The notes under the pieces were generated by a model, which made no database searches, was not told where the DNA came from, and saw only the letters and a list, made by a program, of their open reading frames with translations. A stretch of DNA of 6,116 bases from positions 1 through 6,116 of the forward strand of contig JAQGOT010000711.1 of the NCBI GenBank assembly GCA_028293465.1, read 5' to 3'. Shown here piece after piece: positions 1 to 6,098 of this stretch. Source of the DNA: Pedosphaera sp. (lineage in GTDB: Bacteria > Verrucomicrobiota > Verrucomicrobiia > Limisphaerales > Pedosphaeraceae). The position numbers and the translations under genes were made by a program. Position 1 is the first letter of the stretch. Every line of letters starts with the position of its first letter.

Positions 1-3
1 CCA

Positions 4-828
4 ATGCCGGAAGCGGGACCGCCCAAGGTAAAGATTTACTTTTTGCCGAACCTGCTGACGGCGGGCAATCTGACCTGCGGGTTCGTGGCGCTGACGAAGA
101 TCGTGGAGGCGGATCTCACCAAGGACGGCTTTACCCAGATCAAGATGGCGCTGGTTTACATTCTGCTGGCCTGCGTCTTTGATTTGTTCGATGGCCGGGT
201 GGCGCGGATGGGCGGTCGCGAAAGTCCGTTCGGACGGGAGTTCGATTCGCTGGCGGATTTGATCTCCTTTGGCGTGGCGCCGGCGTTTTTGATTCATCGG
301 ATTGTATTGAAGGATGTGTTCATCATGCACCCGGAGATCGGCTGGTTCATCGCGTCGATCTACGTGGTTTGCGGCGCGTTCCGGTTGGCGCGATTCAACT
401 GTCTGTCCGCCATGGCCGGCTCCGGTGGCGGCAAGGAATTCCTGGGCTTTCCCATTCCGTCGGCGGCGGGCCTGGTGGGATCGCTCACCTATTTCATGAT
501 CTGGCTGGACGAGAAAGATTTCGTCCAGGGCTCGTGGAAGTATGCCTTGCCGGCGCTGATGTTGTTTCTTTCCTGGATGATGGTGAGCGAGGTGAAGTAT
601 CCGACGTTCAAGTCGCTGGATTTGCGGGCGACGCGGACATTCACGAAAACGTTGGTGGCGATACTTCTGTTGGGGAGTGTGGTGATCACGCAGGGCAAGA
701 TCCTGATGTTTTTGCTGCCGGTATTTTTTACCGGCTATCTGGTCTATGGTTTCATCCGGCCGCGGATCTCGCGGAAGGTTCGGGAGGAGATTGAGGAAGA
801 GGACGAGGAAGACGCCCCGACGGTCTGA
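4..828 (+). CDS. pssA: CDP-diacylglycerol-serine O-phosphatidyltransferase
   Basis: This 274-residue membrane enzyme should transfer a phosphatidyl group from CDP-diacylglycerol to L-serine. The product, phosphatidylserine, is the precursor of phosphatidylethanolamine. The full CDP-alcohol phosphatidyltransferase signature is visible: D60, D63-G64, A67-R68, G77, D81 and D85 with canonical spacing (DGxxAR, eight residues, GxxxDxxxD). These acidic residues bind the metal and CDP. Further PssA-type marks are the N-terminal 'FLPNLLTAGNLTCGF' (13-27), 'FRLARFN' (126-132) and 'FLGFPIPSAAG' (147-157). Hydrophobic stretches lie near 15-31, 46-62, 86-100, 112-126, 152-167, 180-195, 215-229 and 232-250. 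The tail (256-271) is strongly charged and rich in Glu/Asp. Only three bases precede the ATG, so the ribosome site and any upstream gene cannot be seen and the true start could lie outside the window. The family assignment is secure. Serine as acceptor rests on the PssA-like motifs and overall resemblance. Confidence 0.93.
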   Translation: MPEAGPPKVKIYFLPNLLTAGNLTCGFVALTKIVEADLTKDGFTQIKMALVYILLACVFDLFDGRVARMGGRESPFGREFDSLADLISFGVAPAFLIHRIVLKDVFIMHPEIGWFIASIYVVCGAFRLARFNCLSAMAGSGGGKEFLGFPIPSAAGLVGSLTYFMIWLDEKDFVQGSWKYALPALMLFLSWMMVSEVKYPTFKSLDLRATRTFTKTLVAILLLGSVVITQGKILMFLLPVFFTGYLVYGFIRPRISRKVREEIEEEDEEDAPTV

Positions 829-837
829 CCGCTGCGC

Positions 838-1509
838 ATGCCCGAGCTGCCGCCCATACTGATTGCTGCGCTGACGGGATTTCTGAGCGGGTTGCTGCTG
901 TCAATCCCGGTCGGGCCGGTCAATCTGACGATCATGAATGAGGGAGCCCGGCGGGGGTTCAAGTGGGCGGCGCTGATCGGTTTGGGGGCCTCGGTGATGG
1001 AGGTGATCTACTGCGCGATTGCGTTCACGGGTTTCGCCTCCTTCTTCAGCCGCGGCTATGTGAAAGCCGTGATGGAGTTGGCAAGCTTCGTGTTTCTGCT
1101 GGGTTTGGGGATGAAACTTCTGCTGGTGAAAACCGTGTCGTCGGAGAATCCCGTCGAAGCGAAGATCGAGACGAAATTGAAACCGCATTCGGCGTTCATG
1201 ATCGGTTTTGTGCGGGTGATGGGTAACCCGGGCGTGCTGCTGTTTTGGATTATTTTGGCCGCGAATTTTATCTCGCGCGAATGGGTGGCCCCGACCTGGG
1301 ATGGTAAAGGTGCATGCATTCTCGGCGTGGCGTTGGGGACGAGCTTATGGTTTATGGGTTTGAGTTGGGCGGTGTCGCTGGGACACCGGAAGTTCAGCGA
1401 CAAGGTGCTGCTGCGAATGGAGAAAGGCTCGGGCATCGGGCTGCTGGCGCTGGGAGCCATCCACGGCGTTCAAATTGTGTGGGAGATGGTCCAGCATCAT
1501 AAGCAGTGA
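838..1509 (+). CDS. LysE-family translocator (putative amino-acid exporter)
   Basis: A 223-residue inner-membrane protein of the LysE/RhtB superfamily, whose characterised members export lysine, arginine, homoserine, threonine or related solutes. The N-terminal hallmark is clear: a glycine-rich first helix ending in 'SIPVGPVNL' (22-30), then a short loop and 'RRGFKWAALIGLGA' (39-51). The second half has the usual 'GFVRVMGNPGVLLFW' (123-137), equivalent to the NP motif at the start of the next helix. About six hydrophobic segments are seen (6-26, 43-68, 78-97, 117-141, 157-181, 197-214), with a charged linker at 102-116. Length fits the family. The ATG lies nine bases after the pssA stop, so co-transcription is likely. 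No strong Shine-Dalgarno is visible, only purine-rich sequence inside the end of pssA, so translational coupling is plausible. The substrate cannot be told from sequence, and the link to phospholipid synthesis may be only positional. Confidence 0.85.
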   Translation: MPELPPILIAALTGFLSGLLLSIPVGPVNLTIMNEGARRGFKWAALIGLGASVMEVIYCAIAFTGFASFFSRGYVKAVMELASFVFLLGLGMKLLLVKTVSSENPVEAKIETKLKPHSAFMIGFVRVMGNPGVLLFWIILAANFISREWVAPTWDGKGACILGVALGTSLWFMGLSWAVSLGHRKFSDKVLLRMEKGSGIGLLALGAIHGVQIVWEMVQHHKQ

Positions 1510-1549
1510 CGCGGGAGAACGTTGGACGAGGCGCTTGCGGACAATTTAC

Positions 1550-3085
1550 TCAACGGCCGAGATTCAAGATCGCGTCCACCTTCGCCTTCACCGCCGGGTC
1601 CATTTTGATCAGCGGCGGCCATTCGCGTTTGAAGCCTTCACCGGAGAGCTTTTTCGTCGCGTCGATGCCCAGTTTGCTGCCGATGGCGATTTCACTTGTG
1701 GCATGGTCGAGGACGTCGGCGGGGCCGCGGGTAAAAATGCTGTCGCGCTGGGGGTCGGTGTTGGCGCACAGGTGAAAGAGGACCTCGCTCGTGTTATGAA
1801 CATCCACATCGGCATCCACGACGACCAGGTATTTGGTGAACATCATCTGTCCCATGCCCCAGAGACCATGCATGATTTTATAGGCCTGCATGGGGTAGGT
1901 CTTTTTGATGCTGACGAAAACAAGATTGTGGAACACCCCTTCCGCCGGCAGGGCGATGTCCACGATCTCAGGAAAATTCATTTTGAAAATCGGCAGGAAT
2001 AGTTTGAGGCTGGCGCCGCCGATGTAGAAGTCTTCCATGGGCGGTATGCCGACGATGGTCGCCGGGTAAACCGCGTCCCGGCGATGCGTGATGGCGGTGA
2101 CGTGGAGGACGGGGTAAGGCTCGGGCAGGGTGTAATATCCTGTATGGTCGCCAAACGGGCCTTCCATACGGAGCGGTTCCTGGGGATCGATGTAGCCTTC
2201 GATCACGAAGTCGGCATTGGCTGGAACTTCGAGGTCGTTCGTTTCGCATTTGACGAGTTCAACCGATTTTTTACGCAAGTAACCCGCGAGCAAAAATTCA
2301 TCCAGACCATCCGGCAGGGGAGCGGTGGCGCAGAAAGTGAAAACGGGGTCGCCACCAAGGAAGATGGCCACCGGCATCCGTTGGCCGGTTTCGTAGTAAC
2401 GGCGGCCATGGCGCGCGGCGACTTTCTGCAATTGCCAATGCATGCCGGTGGTGCGGTCGTCGTAAACCTGGATGCGATACATCCCCAAGTTGCGGTCGCC
2501 GGTGTCGGGGTCGCGGGTGACGACGCACGGGAGGGTGATGAAGCGGCCGCCGTCCAAGGGCCAGCATTTTTGGATCGGCAGGTTGAGGAGGGTTGGAGGC
2601 TGAGCGTTGGACGTCGCGGGAGTCTTGATGTCCAGCGCCTTGGGCCAGGGTTCGGTCCGCGTGGGTGGGGCATCGAACTTGTGAATGACCTCCTTGCACG
2701 CACCGCTTTTTACCAGCTTGGGTTTGGCGTGGCGCAGATCCAGGGCGGTGCCGAGGAGCTTGAGGGCCTCACGAAAGCTGGTGGGCGGCTTGGCCTTCAT
2801 GAGCGAGCCGAGTTCGCCCGCGAGTTCGTCCACGTTGCCAACCCCAAGGCTCGCGGCCATGCGCTGGTGCGATCCCAACGCATTGACGACCAGCGGAAAC
2901 GGGGAGACCTGGCCGTTGACGGTCGGTTTTTCGAAAAGCAGGGCCCGGCCACCACCGGGTTTCTTCATTTCACGGTTGGCGAGTTCGGTGATTTCCAGTT
3001 CGGTGGCGACCGGTTGCGGGAAGCGGGTGAGTTGCCCGGTTGCTTCGAGGGTTTTGAGAAAATCGCGAAAGGAATCAAACGCCAT
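1550..3085 (-). CDS. ubiD: UbiD-family prenylated-FMN-dependent decarboxylase
   Basis: A 511-residue cytosolic enzyme of the UbiD/Fdc1 family, reversible (de)carboxylases of unsaturated or aromatic acids that use prenylated FMN made by UbiX. Diagnostic pieces in order are 'LFEKP' (50-54), 'LPIQKCWPLDGG' (169-180), 'RNLGMYRIQ' (198-206), 'VELVKCETNDLEVP' (275-288) and 'EGPFGDHTGYY' (308-318). By family comparison N199 and E276 are metal/cofactor ligands, and R204, E308 and D313 form the catalytic Arg-Glu-acid set. The N199-R204 and E308-D313 spacings match Fdc1 N168-R173 and E277-E282. The His expected at N+21 is Gln220 (see findings). Residues about 152-168 look like a small insertion. Likely role: a quinone-pathway decarboxylation (demethylmenaquinone/futalosine or ubiquinone branch), but other UbiD substrates are possible and no ubiX is in view. 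It converges on the lysE gene with a 40-bp gap. No clear ribosome site precedes the ATG. Family certain, substrate uncertain. Confidence 0.93.
   Translation of the reverse strand: MAFDSFRDFLKTLEATGQLTRFPQPVATELEITELANREMKKPGGGRALLFEKPTVNGQVSPFPLVVNALGSHQRMAASLGVGNVDELAGELGSLMKAKPPTSFREALKLLGTALDLRHAKPKLVKSGACKEVIHKFDAPPTRTEPWPKALDIKTPATSNAQPPTLLNLPIQKCWPLDGGRFITLPCVVTRDPDTGDRNLGMYRIQVYDDRTTGMHWQLQKVAARHGRRYYETGQRMPVAIFLGGDPVFTFCATAPLPDGLDEFLLAGYLRKKSVELVKCETNDLEVPANADFVIEGYIDPQEPLRMEGPFGDHTGYYTLPEPYPVLHVTAITHRRDAVYPATIVGIPPMEDFYIGGASLKLFLPIFKMNFPEIVDIALPAEGVFHNLVFVSIKKTYPMQAYKIMHGLWGMGQMMFTKYLVVVDADVDVHNTSEVLFHLCANTDPQRDSIFTRGPADVLDHATSEIAIGSKLGIDATKKLSGEGFKREWPPLIKMDPAVKAKVDAILNLGR
2582..2612 (+). 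repeat. Degenerate GTTGRRS heptamer run inside ubiD
   Basis: Read on the + strand, GTTGAGG (2582-2588) is followed by three spaced bases and then three abutting heptamers: GTTGGAG (2592-2598), GCTGAGC (2599-2605) and GTTGGAC (2606-2612). They share a G-Y-T-G-R-R-S pattern and lie in the ubiD codons for about residues 158-168 (TSNAQPPTLLN), the only low-complexity, Pro/Thr-rich part of that protein. Another copy of GTTGGACG lies at 1521-1528 between the convergent genes. With so few copies chance is possible. The repeat call is tentative. Confidence 0.4.
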
Positions 3086-3214
3086 AGCACCGAGAAACTA
3101 GCAGAACCGGGGAGGCATGCAATGTTGCGTATCACGCAGGGCGGAAGGCAGTCTCGGAAAAATGCTGATACGCTGAACGGTTGAGATGCCCGGCAGGTTT
3201 CCCAAACAAGACTT

Positions 3215-5683
3215 CTATTCCCGCCACGGCTTGCCCGCGCGGTAGCGGGTCAGGCGCTGCTCGGCCTGCTGCGCCACCGCCGCCTGCTGGAGTGTGAGGG
3301 CCAGCGCCTGCGCCTGTTGGGCTGTTTGGATGGCCGCTTCAAAGCGCCCCGCCTCGGCATAAGCCTGGTCCAGCGCGCTCAGCATCTGGGGATCATGCTG
3401 CTGGGTCAGCACCACGGCCCGTTGGGCCAGCCGCACCGCCTCGGCCCCGTCGCGCAGCTCAACCCGGGGGTGCGTGGCTAAAATGACGGCCAGACCCCGC
3501 AGCGGCTCGGCCCAGTCCGGCTCGAGCCGCAACGCCTCCCGATATTCTGACCGGGCGGCTTCGGCTTTGCCGCCCTGCACCAGCACCTTCGCCAATCGGG
3601 CATGGGCGTCGGCGTCACCGGGTTTGAGCCGCACCACCTGGGTGAAGGCGTCGGCCGCTGCCTCCCACCGGCCTTGCGCGGCCAAGACCCCGGCCAGATT
3701 GTAATACGCCACGTCATTGGTTGGCTCCCGTTGGAGCACCTGGTTCAGGTGCATCTTGGCCTCCTCGAACTGCGCCTGCTGGGCCAGGAGCAGCCCCAGC
3801 TTGAGCCGGGCATGGGTCAGCTCGGGCTTGAGCCGCACCGCTTCGGCGTAGTGCAGGCGGGCGCCATCCAGATGCCCCAACTTTTGCAACACGCCTCCCA
3901 GTTGATCCTCCGCCTCCGGGAAGTTGGGCTTGAGGCGCAGGGCGGCCTTGAAGTGGTCCACCGCCTCTCCCAGGTTGCCCAACCGGACCAGCACCGCCCC
4001 CAGGTTGCTGTGCGCATCCGCCGAGTCGGGCGCCAGACGCAGGCTTTCCCGGTAATGGTTCACCGCCTCTGGAAGGCGGTTTTCTGAAACCCGGAGGTTG
4101 CCCAGATTGTAATGCACGTCGGCGGGATCGGGACTGGTGCGCAGGTATTCCTGGTAATGGCGGGCGGCTTCCTCCAAGCGGCCTTGGGCCACCAGCAACT
4201 GGGCCAGTCGGTAGTGGGCGGGGTTGTAATCTGGCAGGTCACGCAATGTGGCCTCGTAATACTCGATGGCACTCCGGACCTTCCCTTGCCGGGCGAGGAT
4301 CAGCCCGAGGTTGTAGAAGCGTACTGGTTCGCCGGGCTGAACCCTTAGCGCCGCCTTGTACTCAGCCAACGCCTCCTCATACCGGCCGAGCTGGTTCAGA
4401 GCCGCAGCGCGACAGTCATGAGCCATGGCATTGTCAGTCGTCACCGCCAGTGCATGGGCAAAGAGAGTCAGCCCATCCCGCCATACGCGCACTTGGAACC
4501 AGGTAAGTATCAGACAACCGGCGAGGATGAACGCACTCCCCGTGCCCAGAACCAATCGGCGCCCGGGCCAACGTTGGGATAGATCGGCCACGCCCCAGAC
4601 CAGCATGATAAAAATGCCGATCAATGGAAGATACGTGTAACGGTCCGCCAAGGATTGAATCCCCACCTGCACCAGGCCGATCACCGGCACGAGCGTACCT
4701 AAATACCACAGCCAACCGAACAACAAGCAGGGGTGTGAGCGCCGGTTGGCCCACACCATCAGTGTGATCATTATCAGTCCCGTGATGGCCCCGATCACCT
4801 GCCAGGCGGGCCAGGAATCAGGCATGGGATAGAATACCGCCAGGTCGCCGGGCCAAATCATCCTGCGCAGGTAGTTGAGGTAAGACACCGACGCGTTCGC
4901 AATCCGCACTGAAGGCGGCCAGATTGCTAGTGAAGCCACCGACCCGCCCGATGCTTGGACCCGGAACGTTACCGTACTTGCCACTGCTGCGAGGATGAAA
5001 AACGGGACCTTCTCCCAAACCAGACGGTGCCAGGGCACCGGTGGCTTATCAACCGCCGTCCCGCCATGCCGGTTCAAGGGCCAGTAGTCCAATAACAACA
5101 GGACGCAAGGCAGGGTCACCACCATCGGCTTGGACAAGAGCCCCAGCGCAAAAAGCAACAAGGTGAGCAGGTAGCGCTTGGGCCCGGGTCGCTCCACGTA
5201 GCGCAGGTAGGCCAGTATGGTAAGCAGCCAGAAACAGGCGCTCAAGACATCCTTGCGCTCGGCCACCCACGCCACCGATTCCACGTGCAAGGGGTGCCAG
5301 GCGAAGAGCGCCGCCACCAAGGCGCTCCGCCAAGTGGCGCCGGTCATCCGCCTCAGCACCGCGAACAACAGCAGCGTGTTGGCCAGATGCAGGAGCAGGT
5401 TGGTCAAATGATGCCCCCCGGGTCTCAGGCCCCAAAGCTGGCAGTCAACCATGTGGGAAATCCAGGTCAGCGGATGCCAGTTGCTGGCGTACCTGGTCGT
5501 GAAGGCCCAAGCCACCGCTCGCAGCGTCACCCCCCCTTGCACCTGCTTGTTCCAAACCACGTAATCCGGGTCATCGTAATTGGTGAATTCATGGCGCAGG
5601 ACCTGGCCATAGGGCAGGAGAGTGCCCAGCACCAAACCCAGGCAGATCAGCAGGAGGAGACGTTTATTTTTGGAACTTGCCAT
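3215..5683 (-). CDS. DUF1736/TMTC-like polytopic membrane protein with C-terminal TPR array
   Basis: An 822-residue two-part protein. Residues 1-400 are a polytopic membrane domain with about eleven hydrophobic segments. It carries 'FTNYDDPDYV' (33-42) in the first non-cytoplasmic loop, 'NWHPLTWISHMVDCQLWGL' (68-86), 'GHHLTNLLLHLANTLLL' (90-106), 'HPLHVESVAWVAERKDVLS' (130-148) and 'DRYTYLPLIGI' (347-357). This layout matches DUF1736/TMTC-type proteins with a GT-C glycosyltransferase-like fold, where the acidic pair after helix 1 (here D37-D38) is the usual catalytic position. Residues 417-722 form nine TPRs of exactly 34 residues, each closing on a proline (450, 484, 518 and so on to 722), followed by one or two degenerate repeats to about 798. 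Eukaryotic TMTC1-4 are O-mannosyltransferases. No activity is established for bacterial relatives, so a glycan-transfer or scaffold role is inference. The ATG gives a normal Lys-rich start before the first helix. The ribosome site is weak (AAGGG about 17 bases upstream). A MITE-like element ends 57 bases upstream. Confidence 0.9.
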   Translation of the reverse strand: MASSKNKRLLLLICLGLVLGTLLPYGQVLRHEFTNYDDPDYVVWNKQVQGGVTLRAVAWAFTTRYASNWHPLTWISHMVDCQLWGLRPGGHHLTNLLLHLANTLLLFAVLRRMTGATWRSALVAALFAWHPLHVESVAWVAERKDVLSACFWLLTILAYLRYVERPGPKRYLLTLLLFALGLLSKPMVVTLPCVLLLLDYWPLNRHGGTAVDKPPVPWHRLVWEKVPFFILAAVASTVTFRVQASGGSVASLAIWPPSVRIANASVSYLNYLRRMIWPGDLAVFYPMPDSWPAWQVIGAITGLIMITLMVWANRRSHPCLLFGWLWYLGTLVPVIGLVQVGIQSLADRYTYLPLIGIFIMLVWGVADLSQRWPGRRLVLGTGSAFILAGCLILTWFQVRVWRDGLTLFAHALAVTTDNAMAHDCRAAALNQLGRYEEALAEYKAALRVQPGEPVRFYNLGLILARQGKVRSAIEYYEATLRDLPDYNPAHYRLAQLLVAQGRLEEAARHYQEYLRTSPDPADVHYNLGNLRVSENRLPEAVNHYRESLRLAPDSADAHSNLGAVLVRLGNLGEAVDHFKAALRLKPNFPEAEDQLGGVLQKLGHLDGARLHYAEAVRLKPELTHARLKLGLLLAQQAQFEEAKMHLNQVLQREPTNDVAYYNLAGVLAAQGRWEAAADAFTQVVRLKPGDADAHARLAKVLVQGGKAEAARSEYREALRLEPDWAEPLRGLAVILATHPRVELRDGAEAVRLAQRAVVLTQQHDPQMLSALDQAYAEAGRFEAAIQTAQQAQALALTLQQAAVAQQAEQRLTRYRAGKPWRE

Positions 5684-5742
5684 CAGCTCGAACCATTCCC
5701 TTGCCAGAAAGGAGGCTGCGACAAAAGCAAAATACTCAGGTT

Positions 5743-5761
5743 AGGCCTCGTACAGAAATAA
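5743..5761 (+). repeat. Left terminal inverted repeat of the MITE-like element
   Basis: AGGCCTCGTACAGAAATAA, an exact 19-base reverse complement of 5885-5903. The outermost A belongs to the TTA flank, so the element-specific part is 18 bases. The arm continues imperfectly to about 5779. Confidence 0.85.
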
Positions 5762-5884
5762 GCTGATACGAGATGCGCTGGCATCCGGGTGCCAGCCAAG
5801 GCGCGACGAGGGAGCATATCCAAGGGGATCTGCGACCGAGGAGCAACGCCGGCTGGCGTCCGGAGGACCGCAGATCGGGTCAGG

Positions 5885-5903
5885 TTATTTCTGTACGAGG
5901 CCT
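5885..5903 (-). repeat. Right terminal inverted repeat of the MITE-like element
   Basis: TTATTTCTGTACGAGGCCT, the exact reverse complement of 5743-5761. It is followed by the second TTA copy (5903-5905) and then sequence unrelated to the left flank. Confidence 0.85.
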
Positions 5904-5944
5904 TAGTCGCGCAGGTGATCCGAACTCTGCAGGTTGAGCGCGTT

Positions 5945-5969
5945 ATTTTCACGCGGAATGCGTGAAAAT
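5945..5969. promoter_or_regulatory. Perfect 10-bp inverted repeat ATTTTCACGC/GCGTGAAAAT
   Basis: ATTTTCACGC (5945-5954) and GCGTGAAAAT (5960-5969) are exact reverse complements around the 5-base loop GGAAT. As RNA it would form a stable stem-loop. As DNA it is a good palindromic operator. A terminator is less likely, because there is no long T tract on either side: only TT and then C follow on the + strand, and none on the - strand. The right arm overlaps a second palindrome, GTGAAA-A-TTTCAC (5962-5974), and another GTGAAA follows at 5995-6000, which favours a protein-binding site. Confidence 0.5.
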
Positions 5970-6064
5970 TTCACCATTGCCCGGGTTGAAGCTTGTGAAA
6001 TGATTGGCTTTTATGGGGAAAAGTGTTCTGGCACCGTGACTGCTAAGAAATCATTCAAATCAGG

Positions 6065-6092
6065 TTGACACTGCGAACGGTTAATTTAAAAT
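6065..6092 (+). promoter_or_regulatory. Sigma-70-type promoter, TTGACA-N16-TAAAAT
   Basis: An exact -35 consensus TTGACA (6065-6070), a 16-base spacer and TAAAAT (6087-6092), five of six to the -10 consensus. Transcription would start near 6099 and run out of the window, so the controlled gene is not visible. The exact -35, the near-ideal spacing and the AT-rich discriminator make this the best promoter candidate in the window. Consensus preferences in this phylum are less well known than in Proteobacteria. Confidence 0.55.
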
Positions 6093-6098
6093 TCGCAG
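6071..6098. promoter_or_regulatory. Operator-like inverted repeat CTGCGAA/TTCGCAG over the promoter
   Basis: CTGCGAA (6071-6077) and TTCGCAG (6092-6098) form a perfect 7-bp inverted repeat with 14 bases between. The left arm abuts the -35 hexamer, and the right arm begins on the last base of the -10 hexamer. The arm centres are 21 bases apart, about two DNA turns, as expected for a dimeric repressor on one face. No binding protein can be named. Confidence 0.4.

Larger units (their letters stand above)
5741..5905. mobile_element. MITE-like non-autonomous element with TTA flanking duplication
   Basis: A 165-base unit counting both flanking TTA copies (5741-5743 and 5903-5905). The termini are perfect inverted repeats of 18 bases, beginning GGCCTCGTACAG on the left (5744-5761, mirrored at 5885-5902). 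The match continues imperfectly inward, 12 of the next 18 positions pairing (5762-5779 with 5867-5884), so the ends could pair over more than 30 bp. The interior holds a perfect hairpin, GCTGGCA/TGCCAGC with a 6-base loop (5777-5796), an 8-bp inverted repeat GATCTGCG/CGCAGATC (5827-5834 and 5869-5876), and two imperfect internal direct repeats. There is no room for a transposase and no convincing ORF, so mobilisation would need one in trans. The structure fits a MITE or a large palindromic repeat. Terminal pairing and the TTA duplication are directly visible. Mobility and copy number are inferred. It lies between the TPR gene start and the promoter-like region to the right. Confidence 0.75.

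Noticed and set aside
1510..1549. Possible bidirectional terminator between the convergent lysE and ubiD genes
   Set aside because: No stem of useful length followed by a T tract on either strand could be found in the 40-base gap.
1475..2002. A 175-codon + strand open frame spanning the lysE end and the ubiD 3' end
   Set aside because: It crosses the ends of two well-supported genes and shows no family resemblance.
2084..3184. A 366-codon + strand open frame opposite ubiD
   Set aside because: It is antisense to a clear UbiD protein with intact motifs. Its translation is low in recognisable structure, and long antisense frames are expected in GC-rich genes.
3086..3214. Possible terminator or promoter between the TPR gene and ubiD
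   Set aside because: Only short imperfect hairpins and one isolated T5 run (- strand) are present. No -35/-10 pair is good enough to call, so whether ubiD is co-transcribed with the TPR gene stays open.
3602..4087. A 161-codon + strand open frame opposite the TPR region
   Set aside because: It is a mirror of the TPR codons. Its apparent repetitiveness comes from the repeats on the other strand.
5736..5887. 8-base direct repeat TCAGGTTA at 5736-5743 and 5880-5887 as an alternative target duplication
   Set aside because: The second copy lies inside the right terminal repeat, not outside it, so it cannot be a target-site duplication. The TTA flanks fit better.
5683..5952. An 89-codon - strand open frame upstream of the TPR gene
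   Set aside because: It runs straight through the MITE-like element and both of its inverted repeats, and the translation has no recognisable features.
5999..6055. AATGATT/AATCATT inverted repeat with a 43-base spacer
   Set aside because: Seven AT-rich bases at that distance are expected by chance.
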